From contig CAKTUZ010000006.1 in NCBI GenBank assembly GCA_934621605.1, positions 44,380 through 108,379 of the forward strand: 64,000 nucleotides of DNA. The letters run 5' to 3'. Positions 52,008 to 61,110 of the stretch are shown here, piece after piece. The notes under the pieces are model-generated. The model searched no databases, was not told the origin of the DNA, and was given only the letters and a program-made list of their open reading frames with translations. How positions within the stretch are numbered: the first letter of the stretch is position 1; each line of letters begins with the position of its first letter. The stretch comes from an uncultured bacterium (GTDB lineage: Bacteria > Vulcanimicrobiota > Xenobia > Xenobiales > Xenobiaceae). Both the position numbers and the translations under genes were made by a program.

Positions 52008-53426
52008 ATGAAGGTTACTCTGACTGAGATCTCTCCCATTAAGCGCAGTATGGAAGTCGTCGTAGACGCCGATACTGTAGAGCAAGCTTATGCCAAAGCT
52101 TTTAAAGAAGCCTTGAAAATGCTCTCTTTGCCCGGTTTCCGTCGCGGTAAGGTGCCTGCTTATATGGGCCGTAAGTATATCTCCAACCAGATTCTTAAGC
52201 GCGACGTTTTGGAAAACCTTATTCCTCGTGCTTTCGGTGAGGCTGCTGCTCAGGAGAAGGTCGAAGTTGTTTCCAATCCTCAGTTCCCCAAGGTAGATGG
52301 CGACCGCGGCGAAGAGCTCACTTTTACTGCTGAATTTGAAGTTATTCCTACCGTAGATCTTAAAGATTACGAAGGTGTGGAAGTGGAGCAAGAGCGCTAT
52401 GAGCCAACTGAAGAGGATGTAGATAGCGCTATCGAGCGTACCCGTGCCGGTCGCGCCACTTTGGAAGATGTCACTGATCGCGGTCTCCAGGCCAATGACA
52501 TTGCTTTTGTCGATTATGAGAGTTTCGAGAATGGCGAACCCGTTAAAGACGGTGAGGCTAAAGATTTCCCCATGGAGCTCTCTCCGGCCAATTATATCCC
52601 CGGTTTCTTAGAGAACCTCTACGGTCTTAAGCCCGGCGAAAGCAAAGAATTTGACGCTGAGTTCCCTGCTGACCACAAGTCCCCCTTAGCCGGCCACAAA
52701 ATCCACTTCGTTTTCCACATTAAGTCTATCAAACAGCGCGTACTTCCCGAAGTAAACGGCGAATTCGTCAAAGAAATCTCCGGTGGCCAGTTTGACAATG
52801 TCGAAGATTTGCGTAAAGACATCATGAAAATGATGAAAGAGCGTATCCAGCGCGACGCCGATCAGGGTATTGCTGAGAAAGTTTATTATAAGATCGCCAG
52901 CCAAGTACCCACCGACATGGTTCCTCAAGGCTTGGTAGCTTATCATGCCAGACTCTTCAATAGCAGAGTATTGGACAGCTTGCGTGCTGAGGGGCGCAAG
53001 TTGGAAGATATGCTTAAGGCTCAGGGGCGCAATATCGAAGATTGGCAGAAACACGTCGGTTTGATGGGGTTTGGCGAAGCTCGTTTAGAGATTTTGGTTA
53101 AGAATTTAGCTCGTTTGCTCGATACTAAGGTTGAAGATGAAGAGATTAACAAGGTCATTGACGAGGAAGCTGCCCGTGCTCGCAAGACTGCCTCTTCTTT
53201 GAAGCGTCAGATGGAACAAGCTGGTACTATAGGCTTGCTTCGTTACAGCATCTTGCGCGACAAAGTGACCCAGCACTTGGTAGATACCGCTAAAGTAAAT
53301 TATGTAGCTCCCAAGACTCCCGAAGAGCGTGCTGCCGAAGAAGCTGCTAAAAACGTAGTCGAAGAAGTTAAAAAAGACGAATCTGAGGCTAATTCTGAAG
53401 AAGTAAAGGCCGACAAAGCTGAATAA
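52008..53426 (+). CDS. tig: Trigger factor, ribosome-associated chaperone
   Basis: This 472-residue protein has an N-terminal ribosome-binding domain with the GFRRGKVP signature (residues about 44-51). A central FKBP-type PPIase-like domain contains GLQANDIAFVDYESF, and a long helical C-terminal domain follows. The C-terminus is extended by about 30 acidic residues (KKDESEANSEEVKADKAE). It binds nascent chains at the ribosome exit. It precedes clpP and clpX, the common tig-clpP-clpX order. Start ATG 52008, with a strong AGGAGG-type site. Confidence 0.96.
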   Translation: MKVTLTEISPIKRSMEVVVDADTVEQAYAKAFKEALKMLSLPGFRRGKVPAYMGRKYISNQILKRDVLENLIPRAFGEAAAQEKVEVVSNPQFPKVDGDRGEELTFTAEFEVIPTVDLKDYEGVEVEQERYEPTEEDVDSAIERTRAGRATLEDVTDRGLQANDIAFVDYESFENGEPVKDGEAKDFPMELSPANYIPGFLENLYGLKPGESKEFDAEFPADHKSPLAGHKIHFVFHIKSIKQRVLPEVNGEFVKEISGGQFDNVEDLRKDIMKMMKERIQRDADQGIAEKVYYKIASQVPTDMVPQGLVAYHARLFNSRVLDSLRAEGRKLEDMLKAQGRNIEDWQKHVGLMGFGEARLEILVKNLARLLDTKVEDEEINKVIDEEAARARKTASSLKRQMEQAGTIGLLRYSILRDKVTQHLVDTAKVNYVAPKTPEERAAEEAAKNVVEEVKKDESEANSEEVKADKAE

Positions 53427-53584
53427 TTTTTGTCTTTGTGAGACCGAATTTGGTTTTTTGGGGGGAAAAATCAAATTGATATGAAAAGTTAGGCGCTCCA
53501 GAGTAAGTGCTGCGCGATGTCGTTTATGGTATAGCGCTTGCCTTGAGAGTGCCTTTTTTCGTTTTTAAGGAAAAGAAAATAAGA

Positions 53585-54217
53585 ATGAATTTTTTTAATA
53601 AATACAATAATTCGGATATGCTTAGCAGTTTAATCCCGATGGTTATCGAGCAAACGGCCAGGGGAGAGCGTTCTTATGACATTTATTCCAGACTTTTAAA
53701 AAATCGTATTCTTTTTCTGGGAAGTGAAGTGAGTGATGCGGCTAGCAATTTGGTCATTGCGCAATTGCTTTTCTTAGAGCAAGAGGATCCTGACAAGGAT
53801 ATCGATGTTTATATTAACAGTCCCGGTGGTTCGGTGACGGCCGGTTTGGCTATTTATGATTGCATGCAACTTATTAAACCTGATGTTTCTACTATTTGTA
53901 TTGGCATGGCTGCCAGTGCAGCGGCGGTCATTTTGGCTGGAGGAGCTAAAGGTAAGCGCTATTCTCTGCCTTACTCGCGCATTATGATTCATCAGCCTTG
54001 GATCCAAGGTATCGGCGGTCAGGCTACAGACATCGACATTCATGCTCGGGAAATTTTGCGCTTACGTGAGGATACTAATGGTATCTTGGCTCGTCACACC
54101 GGCAAAACTTTGGAAGAAGTAGCTCGTGATACTGAGCGCGACAACTATATGAGTGCCGAAGAAGCGATGGCTTATGGGCTGATCGATAAGGTGATTACCA
54201 AAGAAGCCAGAGGCTAG
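53585..54217 (+). CDS. clpP: ATP-dependent Clp protease proteolytic subunit
   Basis: This 210-residue serine protease has its catalytic Ser in GMAASAAAVIL, His in RIMIHQP, and the catalytic Asp nearer the C-terminus (around RDTERDNYMSA). The start ATG 53585 gives a family-length N-terminus beginning MNFFNKYNNSDM; a longer frame from 53507 has no homology-like sequence. It forms the double heptamer that works with the ClpX unfoldase encoded next. Confidence 0.95.
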   Translation: MNFFNKYNNSDMLSSLIPMVIEQTARGERSYDIYSRLLKNRILFLGSEVSDAASNLVIAQLLFLEQEDPDKDIDVYINSPGGSVTAGLAIYDCMQLIKPDVSTICIGMAASAAAVILAGGAKGKRYSLPYSRIMIHQPWIQGIGGQATDIDIHAREILRLREDTNGILARHTGKTLEEVARDTERDNYMSAEEAMAYGLIDKVITKEARG

Positions 54218-54276
54218 ATAAGTTTTTAGAAGATTTTCTCCCCAGTATCGGTGGGGAACAGCTCAAGGAGGACAAT

Positions 54277-55557
54277 ATGTTTCGATTCGGCGATGATAAA
54301 CAAAGTTTTACTTGCTCATTCTGCGGCAAAAAGCAGGAGCAGGTGCGCCGCATGATTGCCGGTCCCGGCGTGTATATTTGCTCTGATTGCGTAGATATGT
54401 GCAAGGATATTATCGCCGAAGAGTTGAGCAGGGACGAAGCGGAGAGCGATGGCAAATTGCCTAAGCCCAAAGAAATTATGGATATTCTCAACCGTTACGT
54501 TATCGGTCAGGAAAAAGCCAAAAAGATTCTTGCTGTAGCCGTTTATAACCATTATAAGCGTATCAATATGAATACTAACGGCAAAGATGACGACGTGGAG
54601 TTGCAGAAGAGCAATGTTTTAATTATCGGCCCTACCGGTTGCGGTAAGACATATTTGGCTAGCACTTTGGCAAAAATCCTTAAAGTGCCTATCGCTTTGG
54701 CCGATGCTACTTCTCTTACTGAAGCCGGCTATGTGGGCGAAGATGTGGAAAATATTCTCTTGAAGCTTATTCAAGCTGCTGATTATGATATAGAGAAAGC
54801 GGAAAAAGGTATCGTTTATGTGGATGAAATCGATAAAATTACCCGCAAATCGGAAAATGTTTCCATTACTCGCGATGTCAGCGGTGAAGGCGTACAGCAA
54901 GCACTTTTAAAAATTGTAGAAGGCACCGTAGCTAGCGTTCCTCCTCAGGGCGGTCGTAAGCATCCGCACCAGGAGTGTATCCAGATTGATACTAATAACG
55001 TGTTATTTATCTGTGGTGGTGCTTTTGAAGGTTTGGAAGATATTATTGAGCAGCGTGTAAGCTCTCAATCTATGGGCTTCCGTGCCAATATCGAGAGTAA
55101 GACCAAACGCGATGTAGGTAGTCTTTTGGCTCAGGTTATGCCTGAAGACTTGCTTAAATACGGACTTATTCCCGAATTTGTCGGTCGTATGCCCATTGTA
55201 GTTACTCTTAACGCTTTAGATGAAACCGCTTTGGTAAGAGTGCTTACTGAGCCTAAGAATGCCTTGATTAAACAATATCAGCGCATGTTTAGTATGGACG
55301 GGGTGGAATTGGTTTTCACCAAAGAAGCTATTGAACGAGTGGCCAAAGAAGCTGAAGAACGCAAAACTGGGGCTCGTGCCTTGCGCAGTATTATTGAAGA
55401 GGCTATTCTGGACGTTATGTTTGAAATTCCCTCTTTGGAAAATGTGCAGAAATGTATTGTCACCGAAGAAGTAATTGAGAAAAAAGCTGAGCCAACTTTA
55501 ATCTATAAAGAAGAGGAGAAAGAGGAAGAGAAAAAGGTTGATGATCAGACAGCTTAA
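54277..55557 (+). CDS. clpX: ATP-dependent Clp protease ATP-binding subunit
   Basis: This 426-residue AAA+ unfoldase has an N-terminal C4 zinc domain (CSFCGKK, then CSDCVDMC). Walker A is GPTGCGKTYLA and Walker B is IVYVDEIDKI. The sensor region includes GVQQALLKIVEG, and the C-terminal region ends acidic. It delivers unfolded substrates to ClpP. A strong AAGGAGG precedes the ATG, and a short hairpin (TCCCC/GGGGA) lies between clpP and clpX. A terminator follows. Confidence 0.97.
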   Translation: MFRFGDDKQSFTCSFCGKKQEQVRRMIAGPGVYICSDCVDMCKDIIAEELSRDEAESDGKLPKPKEIMDILNRYVIGQEKAKKILAVAVYNHYKRINMNTNGKDDDVELQKSNVLIIGPTGCGKTYLASTLAKILKVPIALADATSLTEAGYVGEDVENILLKLIQAADYDIEKAEKGIVYVDEIDKITRKSENVSITRDVSGEGVQQALLKIVEGTVASVPPQGGRKHPHQECIQIDTNNVLFICGGAFEGLEDIIEQRVSSQSMGFRANIESKTKRDVGSLLAQVMPEDLLKYGLIPEFVGRMPIVVTLNALDETALVRVLTEPKNALIKQYQRMFSMDGVELVFTKEAIERVAKEAEERKTGARALRSIIEEAILDVMFEIPSLENVQKCIVTEEVIEKKAEPTLIYKEEEKEEEKKVDDQTA

Positions 55558-55590
55558 GGGTTGATTCTCTTTTTTATTTAGCTTCGAGCG

Positions 55591-55624
55591 ACCGCTTTCG
55601 AAAGGGATGGCGGTTGTTTTTTTT
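55591..55624 (+). terminator. Terminator after clpX
   Basis: ACCGC (55591-55595) pairs with GCGGT (55610-55614), followed by TGTTTTTTTT. Confidence 0.7.
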
Positions 55625-55739
55625 GTTTGAGAAGGTTTTATTAGGTACGGGGTGGCAATCTATATATTTGCGCAATAGCTAGGGATTAGAGCCGACTGAA
55701 GCGAACTCGTGGGGCTAAGGTTTTTTGAGGGAGCGAAGT

Positions 55740-56996
55740 ATGGATTCTTTATTTACGTTAGCTGCAGCGGCACAAAGTGCCAGTGCCGGAAATATTTTCG
55801 GCGATCTTAATTGGGTACAGATTCTCAGCGGCGCTATTGGTGGCGCGGTTTTGGCTATGGGAGGCGGCGCTCTGTTTAATTATATCGCCGCTCGGATGGC
55901 TCCGCCCACGGAGATTCCCACTACTGTCAGTCCCAGTTCAATTGATACCAGACGTTGGGAAGCTTTGCCAGCTTTGATTGGCAAACTGACTAAAAGCTCA
56001 GAACCCAATCAAGTATTTCGCGTGATTTTGGAATCGACTAGAGAGCAAATGGATTGCGAATATTGCGCTCTTTTGATTCTACGCGGCGGCGTTTACCAGT
56101 TTGAAGCCGGTATCGGTTTGTGTGAAGAGAGCCGTCAGGCTTTTAAACTTGATGCGAAAAATGGTTTGGTAGATTTTATGCGCACCAAAGCCAAGTCGGT
56201 TGCTCTCAATCGCAATGATCGCCAGTTGCAAGATTTTAATTTCTTACGTGAGCCTATCAGTGAAGTTATCGTTACTCCCATGCGTACTGGTGATAATATT
56301 TTTGCTCTTTTGTTTGTGGCCAATAAAGCGAATATGGGCAGCTTCAAAAAAGAAGATTTTGATATGATGGGCTTTTTGACAATGCCTTTTGCTCTGGCTT
56401 TATATCAAGCTATTACTTTTAAACGCGCTCAAGGCGGCATTGTTAATACTATAGTCGAGATTATTACCAACCACGAAAAGAATGTACCTGGCTGTACTGG
56501 TCACTCCGAGCGTGTGGCTCGTATAGCTGAAGCTATGGGACGCGAGTTGCGTATGAATGAGAGCGAATTGGAAAATTTGCGATCAGCTGCTTTGTTGCAC
56601 GATTTAGGTAAATTCTCCATGCCTAATGAGTTGCGTTTTTGTGAAACTTTACCTGAAGGCCCAGAACGCGAATTGGTCATGAATCAAGACAAGGCAGCCG
56701 TAATGTGGCTAAAACCCTTGGGGTTTGTAGAAAAGGCCTTGCCTTTAATTTTACATCATCATGAGCGCTACGACGGTTCTGGATTCCCTTCGGGAATGCG
56801 TGGTCCGGCTATTCCTTTGGGGGCTATGGTTATAGCTGTGGCTGAAACTTTTGACCTTCTGACTCATGATCGTCCCAACCAGCCTAAGCGTCCTCCTTTA
56901 GAAGTAAAAACTTATATAGAGTCGCTGGCTAACAGTAAGTTCGATCCTCAGGTAATACGTGCTTTTAATGCTATTTTGGAAAAAGGCGGCAAATAG
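55740..56996 (+). CDS. GAF plus HD-GYP-like phosphodiesterase
   Basis: This 418-residue protein has an N-terminal hydrophobic stretch (residues about 25-50) that may anchor it. It is followed by a GAF-like sensor region (ILRGGVYQFEAGIGL) and an HD domain with GHSERVARIAEAMG and LLHDLGK. The GYP-type motif reads HHHERYDGSGFP, with Phe for the usual Tyr in YP. It is likely a c-di-GMP phosphodiesterase or related nucleotide hydrolase. ATG 55740 is chosen because GGGAG lies seven bases before it. A GAF-GGDEF protein lies at 59154, on the other strand. Confidence 0.85.
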   Translation: MDSLFTLAAAAQSASAGNIFGDLNWVQILSGAIGGAVLAMGGGALFNYIAARMAPPTEIPTTVSPSSIDTRRWEALPALIGKLTKSSEPNQVFRVILESTREQMDCEYCALLILRGGVYQFEAGIGLCEESRQAFKLDAKNGLVDFMRTKAKSVALNRNDRQLQDFNFLREPISEVIVTPMRTGDNIFALLFVANKANMGSFKKEDFDMMGFLTMPFALALYQAITFKRAQGGIVNTIVEIITNHEKNVPGCTGHSERVARIAEAMGRELRMNESELENLRSAALLHDLGKFSMPNELRFCETLPEGPERELVMNQDKAAVMWLKPLGFVEKALPLILHHHERYDGSGFPSGMRGPAIPLGAMVIAVAETFDLLTHDRPNQPKRPPLEVKTYIESLANSKFDPQVIRAFNAILEKGGK

Positions 56997-57118
56997 TCAA
57001 CGAAGTTATGAGTAAAGCACGAATTTTCTTCTGTTAGGTAGCTTTGCAAGAGGCGGCGTAAGATAAGTTTTGGTTACTGCCTCGATAAATTGAATTTGTG
57101 GATAATCGGAGGTGTTTT

Positions 57119-57718
57119 GTGTTTCAGGCGGTTGAAAATCTTATTGAAGCTATTGCCAAAGAAATAGAAGCACCTCAGATTAAGCGGTTGCAAGAAAACA
57201 GAGTGCATACCGGCAAAGTTATTATGCCTGCCGGTTTTGAACATTTGGCCAATGTGGAAAAACATTATTTTTTGTGGCCTTGCCTTATAGGTAAACGTTT
57301 GGGGCGCAGTTTTGCGCTGGAAGCCGTGCCTTGCGGCAGCGGTGGTCAGTGCTTGGTAGTGGTCGAATTTCGCCAGACTATGAAAATAAATTTTTCCTTA
57401 CTGAGGCGTCAGTTAAGCACTTTTGAAGATTGTAGTTTGATTGGTTCACGCTTTGCGCTGACCGATTATATGGCAGAATTGTCCGAGTTGCATGCTTTCA
57501 GTACTGAGCCGGAAGCGGCGAAGCATTTTTTCCTGCAGCCGAAAAACAGTTCGCAACTGAAAAAACTGTGGCCTTTTCGGCGCCTGACTTCCAATGCGCA
57601 TTTTTTGCGTTTAACTAAGAAAAATTTAGAGCCTCAAGATTTAGAAATTGTCAAATGGAAAAATATTCTGCAAAACTTTGAAGCCCTGGCCGCTTCTATT
57701 GAATCTTGGGGAAGTTAA
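57119..57718 (+). CDS. Protein of unknown function
   Basis: This protein has 199 residues from GTG 57119, which has GGAGG six bases upstream (a longer frame from GTG 57098 is less likely). The N-terminal helix (AVENLIEAIAKEIEAPQIKR) is followed by a mixed alpha/beta region with VIMPAGFEHLANVEKH. There is no signal peptide, membrane segment or recognised family. It lies six bases before an exported TPR gene, so the two are probably one operon. Confidence 0.65.
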   Translation: MFQAVENLIEAIAKEIEAPQIKRLQENRVHTGKVIMPAGFEHLANVEKHYFLWPCLIGKRLGRSFALEAVPCGSGGQCLVVVEFRQTMKINFSLLRRQLSTFEDCSLIGSRFALTDYMAELSELHAFSTEPEAAKHFFLQPKNSSQLKKLWPFRRLTSNAHFLRLTKKNLEPQDLEIVKWKNILQNFEALAASIESWGS

Positions 57719-57723
57719 ATATT

Positions 57724-59097
57724 ATGAAATACAAAGCAATTCTTTGGATAGGAGTGGCAGCGATTTATTTTTGTGGCCTCAGTACAGTAAGCGTTTATTC
57801 CTCTCCTCAAAACAGAACACAGGCTGACAGTTCTTTTTCTGTCCCGTTTGGGGAAGCGGTTTTAGATTCATCTTGGGAAACAAAACAGCTTTTTCGAGAA
57901 GGAAAGGTTTTGCAAAATCAGGGACAATTGGAGAGAGCTGCAGCTTTATACAGCCAAGCTTACGCTTTAGATTCAGCCAGAATTGAAATATTACCTTACT
58001 GGGCTTTGGCCGAGCATCGCTTAGGTCGCTATTATAAAGCTTTAGAACTTTACAATTTATATCTAGATTCAGAACCTGAAGAGGAATTAGTCCTTTTTAA
58101 TAAGGCTGTATGTTTGAGCCATTTGGGGCGCTGGACCGAAGCCGAACATATAGTAAGTGCGCTGCAAACTTCTTCGTTGGTCGGTAACACTCAATTTTTG
58201 GCTTTTAGTGGTTTTGTGGACTACCGTTTGGGTAATTTTCCCTTAGCGGAAGAAAAGTTAAAACGAGCTTTATACTTACAAAAGGACAATATTCCGGCTT
58301 CTTTAACTTTGGCTTCTTTATATCAAGCGGAAAACAATTTGTTCAAGGCGAATTCCGTTTTACAGGACGCTCTAATTTTTCAGCCTAAAAATTCGCTGTT
58401 GCTTAACAATTTGGGCGTATTAAATTGGCAAGCCGGTAATAACGGAAAAGCTGAGCTCTGTTGGCAAAAAGCTCAGGATAACCTCAATTTGGCTAAATTA
58501 AATATGGCCATTTATCAAGTTTTTTCTCAAGATGAAGTCGATATTTTAACTTTAGCTGCACTTACCGATCAATTTTCTCAAAATCCTTTGGCTGAGTTTC
58601 TTTATGCCGTCTCTCTTTACCGTCATAATCGCTTCAGTGAAGCCAAAGCTAGCTTTACTCGCACTGCAGAAATGATTTGTTTGGCGCCTTCTGACAATGA
58701 AATTATAGATGGCAGCGGTTTGTTGACTCAAGAATATCTTAACAGACTTAGTTTAATGAATAAAAAATATCTGGCTTTGACTTTGGCTGCTTTGGGTGAA
58801 AATAGTGCGGCTCTGGCTTATTATCAAGAGCTATACAAAATTCAGCCTGAGGATATTGCCGTATGTCACAATTTATCGGTGCTTTGCGGTAAAACTGGCA
58901 ATACTAAAGGTGCTGTGGAATTTGCCCAAAAAGCTAGAGTTTTGGCTCATGAAAAGGTCAACGCCGATACGCAGAGCCGTCGCCTGTATGAGTCAGTTTA
59001 TTACAATTCGGCTTATGCTTATTTTTTAGCCAAAGACAAGAAAAAAGCCGCCCAGGCTTACGATGAGTGGCGCAGCTTTTTTGTTTCCGAACGATAG
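57724..59097 (+). CDS. Exported TPR-repeat protein
   Basis: This 457-residue protein starts with a signal-peptide-like segment (MKYKAILWIGVAAIYFCG, cleavage around residue 28). It is then almost entirely TPR-like helical repeats (LFREGKVLQNQGQLERAAAL, NNLGVLNWQAGNNGKAELCW, NSAYAYFLAKDKKKAAQAYD). These build a binding surface, probably in the periplasm or on the outer face of the membrane. The partner is unknown. It is closely coupled to the gene before it. Confidence 0.8.
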   Translation: MKYKAILWIGVAAIYFCGLSTVSVYSSPQNRTQADSSFSVPFGEAVLDSSWETKQLFREGKVLQNQGQLERAAALYSQAYALDSARIEILPYWALAEHRLGRYYKALELYNLYLDSEPEEELVLFNKAVCLSHLGRWTEAEHIVSALQTSSLVGNTQFLAFSGFVDYRLGNFPLAEEKLKRALYLQKDNIPASLTLASLYQAENNLFKANSVLQDALIFQPKNSLLLNNLGVLNWQAGNNGKAELCWQKAQDNLNLAKLNMAIYQVFSQDEVDILTLAALTDQFSQNPLAEFLYAVSLYRHNRFSEAKASFTRTAEMICLAPSDNEIIDGSGLLTQEYLNRLSLMNKKYLALTLAALGENSAALAYYQELYKIQPEDIAVCHNLSVLCGKTGNTKGAVEFAQKARVLAHEKVNADTQSRRLYESVYYNSAYAYFLAKDKKKAAQAYDEWRSFFVSER

Positions 59098-59153
59098 ATT
59101 TTGACTCTTTTTAGTTAGACACTAAGAGTGTAATCGTATCGTTGGGGCTGAGA

Positions 59154-60971
59154 TTAATTTTTGTTGGGATCTACCGGATCGACTATTTCCAACTCTTTCT
59201 TTTTCAAAGTTTCCATAAATTCGCTGACTTTCTCACTGTAGACAGTAGCGCGGTTACGGCCGTGATTCTTAGAGTAATAAAGGGCCGCGTCGGCGGCTTT
59301 TATGAGCTCGCTTTGTGTTGCCGCGTGATCTGGGTGGCAAGAAATACCGATACTGACCGAAATACGCAGTTCGGTAGGCTCGTCTGATCCTTCTACTTTC
59401 CAAGTAAATTGGTGCTCCTCTAAGGCGCGTTGGATGCGACAAGAAGCGCGAAGAGCTCCCTCCACACCAGAATCGATTAATACTACAGCAAATTCCTCAC
59501 CGCCATAACGACCGATAATATCGACGTCACGTAGAGCGTTACGTAATACCGAAGCTACTTCGTATAATACATAGTCGCCACATTGGTGGCCATAAGTGTC
59601 ATTGACGCTCTTAAAGAAGTCTATATCGAGCATAAGCAAGCTTAAACTAGCCTGACTGCGGTTGACGCGACGGATTTCTTCCGAGAATTTGGAGAAGAAA
59701 TGACGTCTGATAAAAACTTTGGTTAAACCGTCAGTGACAGCCAGCTCGTAAAGATGAGCGTTGTAAAGGGCCACAGCTGCTTGGTCAGCTACTTGCAAAA
59801 TGATTTGTAAATCGTCGCTGGTAAAGGGGGCTCCCATTTCCTTATTAGTAATATTCAATACGCCCTGTAAATCATCATGTACAACCAAAGGAACGCACAT
59901 AATAGAGGAAACATTGGAGGAAGCGTTGCGTACGAAGGTAGGATCGTCGGCAGTATTGTTGATAATAACCGGAAGCCTGGTTTTGGCTACTTGGCCGGCT
60001 ATACCTTCGCCTATTTTGAAACTGCGCGTTTTATAAACGCCACGTAAGATCTTATCTTCTGTATCGGGATCGATGCCGTGAACTACGGAGACTACTAGAT
60101 CGCCGGTAGATTCTTCTAAAAGCATAATAGAGCCTTTTTGAGCTCGGACTATACCGGCAGCATACTTAAGAATATCTTTTAAAAGGTGGTTACGGTCGTC
60201 GATAGCGCTGAGAGCTTTACCTACATCGTAAAGAGTTTCCAGCTTGTGAACTTGACGTGCCAAAGCTACGCGGGAAGCTTCCAATTGTTTATACCACATA
60301 GCATTGCGTAAAGCTCGCGCTCCTTGAGCGGTAAGTTGTTCAATAAATTCGGCTTCCAAAGGCTCTGGATCGGAAATGTCCAGTCCGATAATGCCGATAA
60401 CGGAATTGTCTAAACGGTGAAGTAGGGGAATCCAATAATACAGACCAAGATTTTCTAAGTTGCATTCGGCCAGACTATCTATGTAAAGGGCGGCGTGGCG
60501 ACCGCTGATTTCATCAATAGTGGAAAAGGGGCGGCCATTGCAAGCATCCAGCCAAAACATGCCTTGCATATTGGGTAAAAAGGAAAAATTTTGTTGAGAG
60601 ATGTCTAGGTTTACTTGATAAGCGCAACGGAAAACTTTGCCGTCATTATCGGTATTGTTGAGGCTGTTAGTCAGTTTGCCCAGATAGTGATAAATAGGAT
60701 CTTCCGCATCTTCGGGCTGTAAGCGGCTATAAGGGCCGTTATCTTTTTGTACATCAGTAATAAAGATAGCAGCTTTCTTGGCACTTAGACGGCCGACCAG
60801 TGTGTCGACAAATATCTTGCTAACCAACTCTATACTGGAAATAGCCGCGTCCAGACGGTCAGTAACACCGATAATCAGCTTGGAATTGCGTAAACGAATC
60901 AGAGTCCGTCTGTTTTCGCTGACCATTTTAGTGTACTTCTCTTGTAACTCTTGTATATTGGGAAGATCCAT
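59154..60971 (-). CDS. Diguanylate cyclase with two GAF-like sensor regions
   Basis: This 605-residue protein has two GAF-like regions. Residues about 15-220 are one; about 250-420 are the other, with EGIAGQVAKTRLPVI typical of GAF. A C-terminal GGDEF domain follows, with RYGGEEFAVVL (GGEEF signature) and DGLTKVFIRRHF at its start. It makes c-di-GMP in response to a ligand or redox signal, and is cytoplasmic with no membrane segment. A start at 60971 gives the whole length. Confidence 0.92.
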   Translation of the reverse strand: MDLPNIQELQEKYTKMVSENRRTLIRLRNSKLIIGVTDRLDAAISSIELVSKIFVDTLVGRLSAKKAAIFITDVQKDNGPYSRLQPEDAEDPIYHYLGKLTNSLNNTDNDGKVFRCAYQVNLDISQQNFSFLPNMQGMFWLDACNGRPFSTIDEISGRHAALYIDSLAECNLENLGLYYWIPLLHRLDNSVIGIIGLDISDPEPLEAEFIEQLTAQGARALRNAMWYKQLEASRVALARQVHKLETLYDVGKALSAIDDRNHLLKDILKYAAGIVRAQKGSIMLLEESTGDLVVSVVHGIDPDTEDKILRGVYKTRSFKIGEGIAGQVAKTRLPVIINNTADDPTFVRNASSNVSSIMCVPLVVHDDLQGVLNITNKEMGAPFTSDDLQIILQVADQAAVALYNAHLYELAVTDGLTKVFIRRHFFSKFSEEIRRVNRSQASLSLLMLDIDFFKSVNDTYGHQCGDYVLYEVASVLRNALRDVDIIGRYGGEEFAVVLIDSGVEGALRASCRIQRALEEHQFTWKVEGSDEPTELRISVSIGISCHPDHAATQSELIKAADAALYYSKNHGRNRATVYSEKVSEFMETLKKKELEIVDPVDPNKN

Positions 60972-61110
60972 TGTTCTCCGTTTTAGCGTTTACGTCGGCA
61001 TTGGTTTGCTTAGACCCAAACGTCTCCAAAGATTGATTCGGCCGAGTTCTTGATAAATGGCTGTTTTGCCTGCCTTCTTAACTCGGAAGGCTGGTCTTTG
61101 CTGCTTATTT